DNA of 64,000 nt from Beaufortia kweichowensis. Lineage: Eukaryota; Chordata; Actinopteri; Cypriniformes; Gastromyzontidae. A program made the translations under genes and the position numbers. Shown here in pieces: positions 1-59,300 of the stretch (its first letter is position 1; every line of letters begins with the position of its first letter). The DNA lies in NCBI GenBank assembly GCA_019155185.1, contig CM032795.1, positions 13,123,795 through 13,187,794 on the forward strand, in the 5' to 3' direction. Under the pieces are notes generated by a model. It did not search any database and was not told where the DNA came from. It saw only the letters and a program-made list of their open reading frames with translations.

Positions 1-503
1 GGAATATTATTTACTCAAAGAAGAGTTGGCATGATGATGGTTTCTGTGGTGTCTGTGAATGTGAATACATGCTGTGTGAGTCTCACAATTCACACGCTCG
101 CCAAACACGCTGTGTGCACACTTTGATGAGCATTTGTATTGCTGATGAGTAGATAAAGATGATATTTGATTGAATGTTACTATTATACTTTTGAACGTTT
201 CAGTTTCTTATTTTTAGGTTAACGTAGTTGTAAACATAAAGCAGTGACTCAAAGGTTTTAATAGCAGAGCATTATGTACATTTGTTATGTAAATCCAGAC
301 AGAGGCGGATTATTTTGCTGGTCACTGCTTAAAATTTGAAGTATAATTTTAATGATGTCCAGTATGTTTTAAGATGAACGTATTTTGGTTTGGTGTTGTG
401 GTGCTAATGTAAAGTTTATAAATATATATACCTATATGTGAAAACATTTGATATGGGAAAATTTCATGAGTAAATTAAACAAATCTGTCTCTCTGTGTCA
501 CAG
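1..503 (+). other. Intron or upstream part of dab2ip
   Basis: AT-rich sequence ending in a pyrimidine-rich tract and acceptor CAG at 501-503. No exon is recognisable. The exon that precedes the one at 504 in the long isoform must lie before the window, because 504 enters mid-codon. Confidence 0.6.
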
Positions 504-46438
<45,935 letters not shown>

Positions 46439-48570
46439 ACGCGACCCAATGGCAGTGTTATCCACACAGAGAGAGGAATAACGTTAGAGGACATGAGCAA
46501 GTGTGTAGATATTTTGTAAGTGAATACTGAAAGGAATCAATGCAGGTGAGGCTTTACTAGTGGATGGATATTGAACACATCGACCTTTCAGCTGGTAAAC
46601 TGACAGAGGCCACTTGAAACACGGGCTGTCGAGACTACTTCATTTTAGGACGTACCACTAGACATTCGTTTCTGAATCACAGCAACTAACTGCAAAATAA
46701 AAAACTGCATCGTAAAGTTAATACTAGGACGTTCTAGTCTGCAGTTTCCTTCTAAAGTTGTTTGACTTGGTGTGCTCTATACAGAAAAACTTTGTGTGTT
46801 ACATTTATTTATAACGATGTCTTCATTGGAAAACTTTGGAAACGGCTGAAACTAAAGAATGAGCAACACCGCTCCATATTCTCTCTAATTAGGTCACTTT
46901 CTGTTTTTGTTTTTAGCAGTTTGTCCCTACATAGTGCACTTTGTATCTCCATCATGAGAAGCCTTAACAAAAGATCGGCTCTGAATAATCTTCAGTCATC
47001 TGAGTCTTTGTATTTTTACAGTGACGATGAACATCTGTGAAAGATTATAATGTACATAGATTTTACAAAGAGTATATTTTACGTTCTCCATCTTTACCTC
47101 AGTTGTTTGGTTTTTCACCTGGCAAATATTACACTAATGTATATACTACATGTTAATCCGGGTCCACTTTAATCATGCAAAGACCTTGAATTAGCACAAA
47201 TTGCTCAGAGAGAGCAGACTGAATGTTTAGCTTGTTGGTTTCGAGAACTGCCTTTATCTTTAACCTGCGATGTTTGAGAGACAGTTTTCACCCATAAAGA
47301 CTTTGCAGCCCATTTTTATTTTACTAACATTTTTTAAGTAATTTGTACATGTGAGATTAGTTTTTATTTTGTATGTGTATGCATTGCTGCACACTTGTCA
47401 TTTCAGCATTTAGAGTTTATTTTTGTATTATTTTACCAAAACATAAGGACTGTGCATTTATTATGCTCAGCACTGACATGCAGCCAGTAGCTGCAGTTTT
47501 ACCCTGAATTTGTTATTTTTGTTTTTCTATAAGGAAGAGAGATGCACGATATGTCTTTATTTTGTTGATATACAGATATTAAAGATGGGACGTGCAAGAT
47601 AGAAATGTTATTTTTCCTGATATTTTTAAGGAGACCTCTGTATATGGGCTCCGTATAGGAGTATTATGTGAATATTATTTAAGATTATATAAAGCGACCC
47701 CAAGAAGTCTGTAGATTGAATGAAATTGTTACATTATTTTCAATCTGATTTATATCTGAGTGTGATGTCAGACAGCAAGCGGTGGAGAATGTCCACAGGA
47801 TTTATTAAGCACAAACTGCTTCTGAAATGCTTTTGAGGACTATGCACTTTTCCCCGACTTAAGTCATCCTTTGTGTCCATCTTGAGTTTATTTCACTCCA
47901 TATACAAGTAGCAAACTTTAGGTGCTGGTTAGGCCATCGGTGTACTTTTAATAGCCCTGTTTGACTCATTTTCATTATTGTATCACATATTTTGTAATCA
48001 CCATTCATAACATTATGGCCAAATTACATGAAGCCAAAAGTTATTAACACATGTTAGTACAAACAAATGTACACATGTAATGTGAATTCACTGTCTATTG
48101 ATTGAAATGTGTTAATTAACCCAACCAATCACATGCCTTCATTTGTGTCCTAACAGTTTGGCATGTAGTAACTGTAACAGCATCTGTTAAAAAAAGTTGC
48201 TACTTTGAAATTCAATTGATCAACTGTTAAACTCAACTTGAGAAGCGCGCATGGTTGCGCGAAAGGGAATCAATATTTATTTGTTATGTTTCCCCACACA
48301 TAAGGCTGTAACTATATTCTATGTTGTTTTTAATAAGGTATGAGACTTTGCAAAATCATTACATTTATTTACAACTTCAGCCACATGAGGAGCTACTAGC
48401 AAGTCCAAAAACCAGTTTAGAACAGTATTGAATGAAAAAGATTTTGCTGTCGTCTCGGTTCTTTTCATCTAATGTGTCTCTATCTGGCTTCTGTTCAGTT
48501 TAGAAAACTTTGAGTACAAAACTTTGCTCATCGTTTTTTCAGCAGTCAATGTGAAATAGTAGCTATGTGA

Positions 48571-48576
48571 AATAAA
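48571..48576 (+). terminator. Proximal poly(A) signal AATAAA, dab2ip
   Basis: AATAAA in the dab2ip 3' region, followed by AT-rich sequence. It could give a slightly shorter transcript than the signal at 48787. Confidence 0.45.
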
Positions 48577-48786
48577 CAATATAAAGATTAAAAGATATAC
48601 AAAGCTATACACAATATGTTGTATGTTTTATAATCCTTGTAGAAAAGATTTTTGTAAGTATGTTTAAAGTATTGGCTGAACATTGTTTTAGGGCAATTAT
48701 ATGACAATAATGTACAGAGAAATTTGTCCATGTTAAGAACTATACAATTGTGGCTGTGCAATTTATGTACATTTGCAACTAGAATA

Positions 48787-48792
48787 ATTAAA
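48787..48792 (+). terminator. Distal poly(A) signal ATTAAA, dab2ip
   Basis: ATTAAA followed within about 30 bases by T- and TG-rich sequence (TCATATGTCTGCTTTGTTGT), a classic downstream element. It is the best candidate for the main 3' end. Confidence 0.6.
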
Positions 48793-48812
48793 GTTTTATT
48801 TAGTTATTTCAT

Positions 48813-49240
48813 ATGTCTGCTTTGTTGTCTTTATTACCGTGTCATTATCATATCTGCAAGATAATACATTGTTTTTAAAATTTACAAAATTAGGAAATCT
48901 AGTTTAATCCTCTAATTCTCATATTACATGACAATTTATAAACACAAAAAACATGCTAAAGTGCCTGTTAATGCTACAATAACTATCATAAGAACTGTTT
49001 TATGGAATTCAAACAATGGCACATATATTTGCAACAAATAAAAACAAAAACTAATTTTTGCAAACAAAATAAAGTTCTTCTAAAAATACTGCTCAATAAA
49101 TATTGCTCATTTATGTTGTGACAAAACTATTTTGTTTTGCAATACCAATATATGTGGCACTGTTTTGATTCCATATTGCTTTTCAAGCCTTGGTATAAAA
49201 ATATCACAGTGCTTTAAAGTAAAAAAAAATGAACGCAACA
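48813..49240. other. Intergenic space between convergent dab2ip and ttll11
   Basis: About 430 bp of AT-rich DNA between the two predicted 3' ends. No gene or repeat recognised. Confidence 0.6.
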
Positions 49241-49244
49241 TATT

Positions 49245-50028
49245 TCATTTTGAATGCGATCTTTATTCAACATGACAAGCAAAAAACCATCTCTGACAAG
49301 CCTAAGGTTTATATGTAGATGCCTGCCGTTGTGATGCAATATTAAATAGGGGTTAACTTGTTTTTATAAATAACTAATGCATGATTATCTCGGTCCGGTC
49401 TGGTTTTATATTCTTTCTTTTTCACACTTTTGACCTTTTTTCATAATTCGTACCTACATTATCACAATTCCCACCAACAAAACTACAGTGAAATAGTGCA
49501 AAACACAACAGTAACCTAATAAATAAAACTATGGGTACAAATGAAACATTTTGCATTTGGCGTCATATGCTGCTATCAACACCATTTCCTAACATGTTGT
49601 TCTCCATTTATTCCTTTTTTTTAAGGTTATTTTTAGCTGCTTAAGTGAAGTGACAATATCCCTTTAAAAAACACTGACTCACAGCATCCCTGATATTTTC
49701 ATGAGACACTCTGTTATCCCTGCAGTGACTTGATCACACAAATGCTATTTCCTGAAGGTTAAGCGTATATGAGCAATGCAACAAAAGTCACATACTCATG
49801 CAAATTCTTTCTATTCACTCTGCACTGAAACCCACACACACACCAGTGCGCATATCCTCCATTACATTTCCAGTGCATTTGTGTCTATGTATGTTTAAAT
49901 CATACATTAGTGGCCATGTATAAACTTTTTTTAATAAAGTTATTGCATAAGCTAAGAGAGAATTAGAAATATCCATATCTGGCCTCAAATTTATAATATT
50001 CTTAAACTTAAAGGTATAAAGATGATTG
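49245..50028 (-). other. ttll11: ttll11 3' untranslated region (predicted)
   Basis: About 0.78 kb from the stop codon to just past the AATAAA at 49262. AT-rich, no coding content. The boundary is inferred from the poly(A) signal. Confidence 0.5.
49262..49267 (-). terminator. Poly(A) signal AATAAA, ttll11
   Basis: TTTATT on the + strand reads AATAAA on the ttll11 strand, followed in that direction by TGTTGCG and a long T-run, a good downstream element. A further candidate nearer the stop is near 49606. Confidence 0.5.
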
Positions 50029-50324
50029 TCAATTGTCTGAGTTTCCCTTTGCAGAAGGTTGCAATGGCTGATGCCGTCGATGGTCTTGATGTCGGCGTGT
50101 CAGTGCAGGGGAGTTAAAAATGGGAGGTACTGATGATTGAGTGGAGGCGGGGTTAGTGTTTGTGTGTGGTCTGTGGGGGCGTGGTTTCTCACCCTGGCCC
50201 TGCCCCTCAAGGGAAGACTCACACACTTCCAGCAAAGAGACAACTTGCTCCCGCAATGGTAAAGTCTTGAATCTGCGTGCTGCCAGGAAGAAAAAGGCCT
50301 CAATAAATGCCTGAAGACCCATTC
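50029..50324 (-). CDS. ttll11: ttll11 exon 9 (C-terminus)
   Basis: Begins GMGLQAFIEAFFFLAARRFK then TLPLREQVVSLLEVCESSLE, matching human GMCLQAFVEAFFFLAQRKFK. The tail after it is a low-complexity His/Pro/Arg-rich stretch, as variable as in other species. Stop TGA at 50029-50031. Acceptor (- strand) tttttattag. Confidence 0.94.
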
Positions 50325-53300
50325 CTAATAAAAAAAGAGAGATGAAGAGAGACATTTGTTTACATATCACTTAAGTTGTGCAATATGAAAGTTGCAATCA
50401 TTTATGTCTATAACACAAATGTGTGTGACAAGTTACACACAGAAGTTAAAAAATACTTTATGGGTTTGAGAAATATTGACAAAGCCAATGCAAGCAATTA
50501 CTACCACTAACATTTAACCATAACAAACCTAACAAGACTTCATATATATAGCTGACATTTAAACAGAGCTTACAAGAATATAAAAGATTTGATACCAAAC
50601 TTTAATGATATTACTGAACTGTAAGCTTGTGGGCTTACAGATTAATCAAAACTATACATATGCCAGTTCAGCTTGTTTAATTAATAGAGCTTTGTCTGTG
50701 TATTATTTAGTGCACACAGTCTCAACCATATCTCAACGGTAATGAAAACTTAATTACAGCATATTTATATTCCTGCTAAAACTTAATCGACAATCTCAGA
50801 TGCTCATCTGAGATTTCTCAAGGTCATTTCTGCACCCAAGCGCTGAGAGAGAGAAGCGCAGACTACAAAGTTCAAACTGAAGAGAAAAACTTTGTATGTT
50901 TTAAAAATGAAGAGGAGGAGGAGTGGAAATCTCTCTCTGCACATTTCAACTGGAAGCCACTTGAAGTGAAAAGGTTTTCAGGAGCCCGGGGGTGGGCTGA
51001 AGGTCTGAAGTCTGAAGGTGCTTGCAAATCACTCAACTACATACAATATGCACTAATGAGCCCTTACTGAGAAAAACATCTTTAACATTGAGGCCACAGG
51101 CTGTGCTGGTCAGAAATATGGCTGTGTGAGTGCACATTTGTGCTTTTTAAATGGTGGATAGAGCGGATGGGAAGAATTAATAAGCAATGCTGCCCAGAAC
51201 ATGAGTTAAGCAATAAAGAAATAGTTCACCCAAAAATAAAATTCTGTAGTCCGTCATCAAAACTTGAACTCATCAAAAATTCAACTCAAATCGCTCCGGC
51301 CATTTAAGAGGATACAGACTCGAGTAGATATTCATTTTCATTTTTTGATTAGCAGAAGCAAGACACATACATTATTCATTTCATGCATTCCGTCGACAAA
51401 ATGATGCTAGCATGACCTCAACCTAATGCACCATCACAAGGAATATTACCAGTGCTCATTTAAAATCAAAAATGACTTCTGGGCACATTAGCTTTGCCAC
51501 ACACACACAAAATGTCTCCACTTACAAGTGTACAAGTCTGAATGAAAAACGTGTTGAAAAAATCCTGAGGCAGAGCGTCAGAATTGTGGTTATCTGGCAT
51601 TAGTTGATTGGTCATCTATTTTCCAATTTACAAGTACTGTGCGAATGAATCTAGAAATGAATTTATGTCAATTATCTTACTCGACAATCTCATGCTGTGG
51701 AAAATGCGCTGACGAACAGTTGCAAATGTGACTTCTATTAGTGGATGTTTAACAGCGCTTTGATTGTGCGTCGGCCTCGGGCGTGAAAATGTGCTGGAAA
51801 GTAAACTGAGTGATGATTGGTGGGTTGCTTGCCTGCTTCTCTGGAGTCGGGAAGTGTTCCAGCCCAGCGACGAGTGATGTCGATGTACAGGATGTCTGCG
51901 GATGCCATTGAGAAGCTGTTGTTGCTCAGCTTGCAGTTCCTAAAAAATATACAGTTAGTGAGCACCTAAATATTGTCTTCTGACACAGTAAAGAGGCAAT
52001 TTAGAAGAAGTCAGTAAGTGATTTGAGTCATAACAATATTTACAAATTAAAAGCCTCAATGCAGAAATTGATAATAACAATTATTATTTTAATTAAGGAT
52101 AATATAATTATACATCTACAGTTGACAAATGTTTATGTCTTATAGTGTGACATACAAAAATATAGAAAAAAAAACTAAGAATTAAGATAAATCTTTCTAA
52201 TCCTATTTGTAACTCCAGCAATGAAGATACATCTCTCTTATTATTTGTATATTTTTAAGAATTTTTATTTTTTATTTTTGCTGTCACAGCATTTGACACT
52301 GTCACATATTTATTTGTTAAATTTATAATAATATACATATATATAATATACATTTATAATATAAATGTATTATTGTAAATGTATAAAAAAGGAATCCAAA
52401 TGCAGGATATTTATTTTAAATATTCGTTAATGTTATTCACTTGTTCCATACAAAGCAATACTGTCAGTTTGGGGTGGGGTGATCCATTCGTTTAACCAAT
52501 AGAAGACAAGGAATATGTTCAGAAAACCTGCTTTGTAGTTAAAAAAAAAAATCACCTATTTGAAGCAACTTCCAGTGCAATGAAGACACATTTAATCAGG
52601 TTATCTGCAAATCAAACCCATTAGAATCAAGTACCACATTCTACCATTTCAGCTTATAACTTGCCTTATAAAGGTGCGAAATCCGGTCGGGCCCAATCTC
52701 ATGGTTCCTTTGACCCCAAGGAAGCGCAGGAAAATGACAGCAATGCGTTCAATTACCCGCAGGTAATTAAACTGCTTGGAGTATTTAGGGAAGACTTGCT
52801 TTAAACACAAAGAAGGAAGAGAATCTGCCAGGCTTTCTTTCTCATCACTTCCTGCTTCCACAACAACAGCGTCCTCAGGAGAACCCACACCCATATTCAT
52901 CCTGTTGGCAAAGGCACAGACTGAATGACATCTCAACACACAAACTCAAACAAAACCATAAAGTGTTTAGACCTAAAGGAATAGTTCACCCAAAAAAGAA
53001 ATATTTTCTTCTTTTGCCACATAACAATTACAGTGAGCAGGGGCTGTCAACAGCAGAACAGAACACCATTAAAGCACCATATAAGTGCTTTATACAGTGT
53101 GTAATCACTGATGCCAAAGATGTTTCGAACACAATAACCCTAAGGCTTCAAAAGACTTAAGCACATAAGTTTTATAGTACTTTTTGAACTGTCACTATTG
53201 AAATTCAAAACTTTCTGCTCTTGTTCTACTTTATAAATAACAGCAGAGAAACTGCATATTCTGTAAGGTACCAGCAGAGGAACAGAGAGAAATTTTAAAT

Positions 53301-56300
53301 TCTTTGCAAAGGACACTTGAACAAATTGATTTAGAATCCAGATTATACGGATGGGAAAGTGAGAGTGTACTAGACACTGGGGAAGTGAAGATAAAGGATA
53401 TTTGACTGAACTGTAATGATTCTGAACACAGGAGCTACTTTTGAATTGGGTGTAAAAAAATAAAGTGCACTTTTATCGTTCTTAAATAACAGTTCAAAGA
53501 CACGTCTCACCTGTATTCGGGTAAAGAATTGCAGTTTATTGCTACTCCTTTATATTTTAAAGGAAAAATCCACCCCCAACTTTTTTTATTTACTCACTCT
53601 TTCTAAAACTGTATATTTGTGACATGTCAGATTTCAGCTATCTGAGAAACAGTCAAAGTCATATTCATAAAGAAGTCAAAAGTTTGCTAGTTAGCAAAGC
53701 TTGTGATAACAGCATACAGTACCACACAAACACAAATCATCTGTTAAAACCACATGACTATGTTATCAAAACCTAAAAATGCTGCACAAGCACTAACATT
53801 TTCAACCACGCACAACATAATGAAAAACAATCACTTAACAATTACAAACCCAACCAAGCAAACTGCAATCCTCTCATACGTGCACTGAATCCAGATGGTC
53901 AGGAATCCAAACACAGTTTCTTGTGTAGATTACTGTATTCAGCAGCAGTTAAGTATCTCTAAGCAGATGTACTTCCTTGGCTTTTGACTGGAAGGTTATT
54001 GCCTTGTAAGTTAAAGGGCAAAAGTACTAAAGATAGAGACACAACTTAATTACACACTTAAACACTTTCATTCATTCCTAGACTACAAGAGTTCCTTTGT
54101 GCACAATACAGCTCCACAAGTTTATGAAATGTTAATTCTTCACTGACCTCATCTGACTTTGAGTTTTTGGGTGAACTATCCAATTAACTACACAATCAGG
54201 GACAAAAAAAAAAATCACATTCTAAATGTGTAAAAAATGATAAAAGTGAATGGCACTTTCCACAAAGGGAACAAAATAAAAGGGTCTAAAATAATCTAAG
54301 GGCTTTCAATTTCCAAAAAAAAACAGTCAGTAGAAAAAGCTAAAAAAAAAAGTTAAAGTTAGTTGTCAACTTTAAAAGCAAAAAAAATATATGAGATGTT
54401 TTTCCTGTTTTGCAAGGTTCAGATTGAAACACTTTTTTGGGATGTCTAAATACAATTTAAAACCCTGACTTGTGTATTTTGTAATGTTTTAGCAAAGCAT
54501 CAAATAAACAGCAAGGGACGCATGCCATCTAATTCAGTAGCCAGTCTAGCGAAAAAAGCTCAAATTACTAACAGCAGCTTAAAAATACTCTACAACACAC
54601 AACTCGGTAAATATTCAGCCTACAACCATGTGTTAAATAAACATAAAACGTGCTTTTGGGTCACTTGTGCTAATTGTCCACAGGACCTCTGTAACGTCAT
54701 GTGCACAATAATCCAAAAATACAACTTTAAAACATGTTGACAACAGAGTACCACAAATATAACAACAGTAACCTGTGAGGAATAGACTGTCCTTGTACAA
54801 CACCAATAAAGATATTCTGGTTACGTAAAGCCATTGACTTTGCACACTGTCAGTTTTAGTGCCGACAGTCACTCTCAGGACCGTAATAACTTTAAAAATC
54901 TCAACAGTCATCACAGTCACAGAAGGTTTAGCATTTTAGTTTGAGTCAAAGTAGGACATTAGATAAAAGCATTCAGATTTTGTTCTGTGAATAACTTTCT
55001 TTATTTCATTAATTTATTATTACTGTTTTCTGAATCCCAGATGAAACTTTCTTTTGCTTAAATACTACAGAGACTGTGTAAATGTCCTTAAACTCATTTC
55101 CATTCTCTATGCTTACAGCAACAACAAAGTCTGGAGAACTTTCTTAAAATGTCAGTATTTTTAGTTGTGCTCAGAAATTTTCATCCCATTTTTAGAATCT
55201 GCACATTTTTTTAAAACGATAATTAAAATAATTTCTTTCTTTGTTTCATTTAGTAGACCAGAGGAAGCAGCATATAATACATATTTTTGTTATTATATTG
55301 CAAGACAAAAGAAAATGGTCTCCTAAAGCATGTTATGTATATGTACAGTATATACAACAAACTTAATTATGACGTAATTCACTTTTCTCACACATTCATA
55401 AATAAGAATTACCGTAATTCATACCTTGCACTTGGTACTAAATAAGAATGTGCATTGAGTCTTTCGTGCCCCATGCACACATACTCAATTAATGTCTATG
55501 CTGATGCCACACTTTCTTTAAAAACAATAGTTGCTTCACCTTTATTTCCCATAGGCCCATACACTAAATAAAGTTTAAGTGCACACAGCATGTGGCTTTA
55601 ATAGACCGTGTACAATAAGCTACAGTAAAAAGTGACTGTTCAAGACAAACAACATGACGCAAACCCGCTTACAGGTCATTAGGCTGTCTACATTTCCATG
55701 ACTGAAAGAGATAAAGGAAGACTGTCCACACAAGTGTGAAATTCCATCTGAGGATTTCCTGAATTTAATTTTTCCGCCATTATTTCACATACACATTACT
55801 AGATTACAAGTCTCAACCCCTATGACTCACGTCACATGCTGTTTCCTCTGAGCGGGGTCCATGAGCCGCAGTGTATCTCTGATCACACCCACTTTCACCT
55901 CTTCATCCACTGGACTCGGTACATATTCAAACACACCAGGTGACACCTGCAACAAATAATAAAAGGTTTTCAGCCACAGTAGCTCTGAATGAATACACTG
56001 ACTCATAGTGGTTCAAGGACTAAAAACTGAACATAATGAGTAAAAACTCTGACCCTGCGCATGATGGTGCCTTAGCCGTTTACTTGAACAAACCCACTTC
56101 ATGTGAAGAAAGACGAGCAGCCTCACCTCCTGTTCATGTTCTATCCTCATGCTGGGACTAGCATTGACCTCCAGTAAAACAGGCTTCAGGTTCTTCATCA
56201 GCAGAATGTCAAAGCCCAGGATCTAAAATGGAGATGCATCATCCTACATGTACGTTATGTGCTTTTTTAATTTCTTAATTATAAACTAAGTGCCTCTTGG

Positions 56301-59300
56301 GTTTATTTAATGAGGAAAACATTTTTATATATTTTACTTTTAGTTCATGTGTGTTACCTTTGAGACATCTAGGAGTGTAACAATATATTGTATTATTATA
56401 CACTACAAAAACATTATTTGTTATTTTACTGCTTTTAAGAAACTCTGTCTTAGAGTTCAGCTTTCTTATAGTTTAGCTTTCTTAATTCCTTAATTCCTAA
56501 CTCCTTAAAGTTTTATTTTCAGTTACAGACCTATTAGATTTTTGTTCATGTACATACAGAAGTTTTAATTAAACCGTGAATGTTGTATGTACACAAAAAA
56601 TAATAGAAATAAAATAATATGAAATAAATCAGTTTTTTTTTTTTTTACTTTATTTAAAATATTATGATACTGTCATAACTGTGAACCCAGTGTCATTTAC
56701 TGATTGACTGTCTGTATCGAACCGTGATTCTTTATTTGTGCCCTATCTTGGATGGCACAGATTTTTGTCCAATTCAAATCCAACAAAATTCCTCCCCAAT
56801 AAAGTACAATGGAACAGCAAATCATGGTTACATACCTGAAAACATGTAGGTCCTGGTTTGCCTGGTGGTATATCTGCTTGGTAATAAACTTTCAGTTCAG
56901 GCACAAGTGCAATTATTGTCTTAATAACCAAAGCGATAATGTCAGACCAAACCTTCTTGATGTCCACTCCTTTAGATGCCAGCCGATACAGAACGCTAGA
57001 GAATGTGCGTTTACTGCCTGTGCTGCAGCTGTCAGAGTGGACAAAGTTCTCACTGTGCACATTAAGAGAATAGTTAGTAAGGTGCATAAAAACATGGCTG
57101 AGGTTCTTCTGGCTGGGTTCCTGGTAGGGTTCCGTGCAGAACCTGGACAGACCCTCTTTAGCGATGTAGATCTCCAAAGGCTCCAATGAACGGACCAGCA
57201 CATAGAGGCGGATATCAAACTTGAGTTTATCGACGAGAAGCGGTTTCTGGATATATTCTTGAACGACAGCCTGTTTGATCTGAGAACCTGAGATAACCCG
57301 CAGGTCAGCAGGGTCACGGATGAGGTAGATGCCGTCGCCCTGGGATCCGCTGTCCGGTTTGACGATGAAAGTGGGCTTGAGGGTGGAATCGTTATCTTTT
57401 AGGAGACGAATCTAAATAATGGAATAACAAATAAATATCACGTTTTGCTTATATGTTTGCAAAAGAGAAGCCTTTATCATAATTACAGCACATTCTTAAA
57501 TATGACACAGATTTAGATGAATAACCAAATATACATATACAAAGAGACAGGAATAAATATACAAAAAGATAGGAAATTACTCTCTAAAGAAAGTTACTCT
57601 CTACTTAAAATGCGAGTGTGTGTGACTATTAGATGTCCAACAAATGCAAAGGCTTTCTAAAGCATGTATCAGCAAACCAAAGAAAATATGGTTTTGTCTC
57701 AATCTACTGTTATCTGTACAACTTCCAGTAGGTCTCTACTGCCCTCTGCAGCTTCTTTTAAATATTTTACACAAACCTTAATTTTTTTCTACAAAACCAA
57801 AAGATAAACACAAATAATACACAAATAATTAAAAGTATACTTGTCTATTTTTAGCAGTGATTTGATCTCTCCACCAGTTAAAGATTAAATCACATACATG
57901 CAATCCTTTCTGTGACATCAGAGGGCTTGAATATGCCAATCCTCTAACTATAAGATCTTGTAACAAACTTGTCATTTACAATCAGTTGATGCTGGCCACT
58001 AAACTGCTTAGCTAAGATTTGCAGAGATTTTGTCCTGGCCAATTACTACCACAGAAAACCTACAGATTTAAACAATACTGATGAAAACAAAAAGACACAA
58101 GATATTGAAGACCTAAGACATATATATATATATATATATATGCCATGTGTATATGTTAAGTGGACATACACAAGAAAAATTCTTTATCCTTTTATTTTTT
58201 TCTGCATTCACAGTCAGAAGTAAAGAACAAAACAATACAAATATATTCGCCAACATAAGGAACAAAAGCTAATCAAGCTTGTGTCTACTAATACAGAAGG
58301 ACTGATTTTTTCTGAGTTCATGAAGTAAGCAAAAGAATTACTCTGAAAGTAATTCTAAAAAATGTATTTTTACACATGGTGTGGATAAGTCATTTCAGAA
58401 GAAAGCATGTCACTGAACTGCTTACTGGAGAGGAATTGAAATCAGCTGATTCTCTTTATTTCACACTAAGAACGATAAAGAACAAAACAATACAAACTAT
58501 ATTTGTGTACATACCAACATACAATAACCTTGTATATTTTAAGCTTGTGTCACATTTTAAATGCATAAGAAGGTTAAAACTTTTAAAACTGGATTTTGAT
58601 TGGCTGTCAATGTTCAGTCAACAGCAGGAAAGAATTACTCTGAAAGTAATTCTAACAATATATTTTGTCTGTATTTTTATTGCTACAGACTTGATGACTG
58701 TGGATAATGCTCTGATTTTGCTTTATTAAAGAGACTACTGCTCAAAATCCAATCACATTCTTTTTCCTACCTTACATATTTAATGAACATCAAAGTGTTT
58801 TGATAAGTTTGATAATGTGTTTTAATTTGGATTCTCTCTCACATATACCTGTGTGGAGAACAGCTGGTATTCCTCGGGCAGTATCCAGGAGCGTGGGTAG
58901 AAGTTGTACTCCTCTGGGAACAGCTCCTGCATGGTGCGAACCGCACGGCTCAAATTGATCTTTCTCAGCATCTCTATCATTCCTGTTGACAAACACAGCT
59001 GATGATGGGAACTAAATAAGAAATCAATAAGAAATAACACAAGGACCAAGCAATGACTTCTACCTGTACCGTATGTCACTATACTGGGCATTACTCTTTA
59101 AAAATATATCAGGTTTTAGACCTCCGTCCTCAGCAGATTTCATTAAATCACTCCCAATGTGAGGTGTATTGGATTCCAATAACTTCATAGTGCACACAAA
59201 CACGCACAGATGCACAGACACACACAGCTTGAACAGGATGTTTATGTCAAAGCAACTGTCAATACAGCTATGAAAACAGCTATACATCCAGCCCGTGAGT

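Larger units (their letters stand above)
46439..48812 (+). other. dab2ip: dab2ip 3' untranslated region (predicted)
   Basis: About 2.4 kb of U-rich sequence from the stop to the last plausible poly(A) signal. A Pumilio-type element TGTACATA is at 47051-47058. Open frames inside it (for example 46762-47040) have no family resemblance. The end is inferred from poly(A) signals only. Confidence 0.65.
52902..55830 (-). other. ttll11 intron with repeat elements
   Basis: 2.9 kb of AT-rich sequence, donor gtgagt (- strand), acceptor ttgccaacag. It includes transposon-like ends at 52974 and 54183. No coding exon seen. Confidence 0.83.
57412..58848 (-). other. ttll11 intron with diverged tandem duplication
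   Basis: 1.4 kb. It contains an (AT)n run at 58120-58141 and two related units starting near 58221 and 58476. No exon. Confidence 0.85.

Noticed and set aside
52661..52664. Use of the GT at 52659-52660 as the exon 7 donor
   Set aside because: It adds four bases and breaks the frame with exon 8, whereas the GC donor restores exact homology (FIR then NCKLS).
56809..57189. 126-codon + strand open frame
   Set aside because: Shadow of ttll11 exon 4 on the opposite strand.
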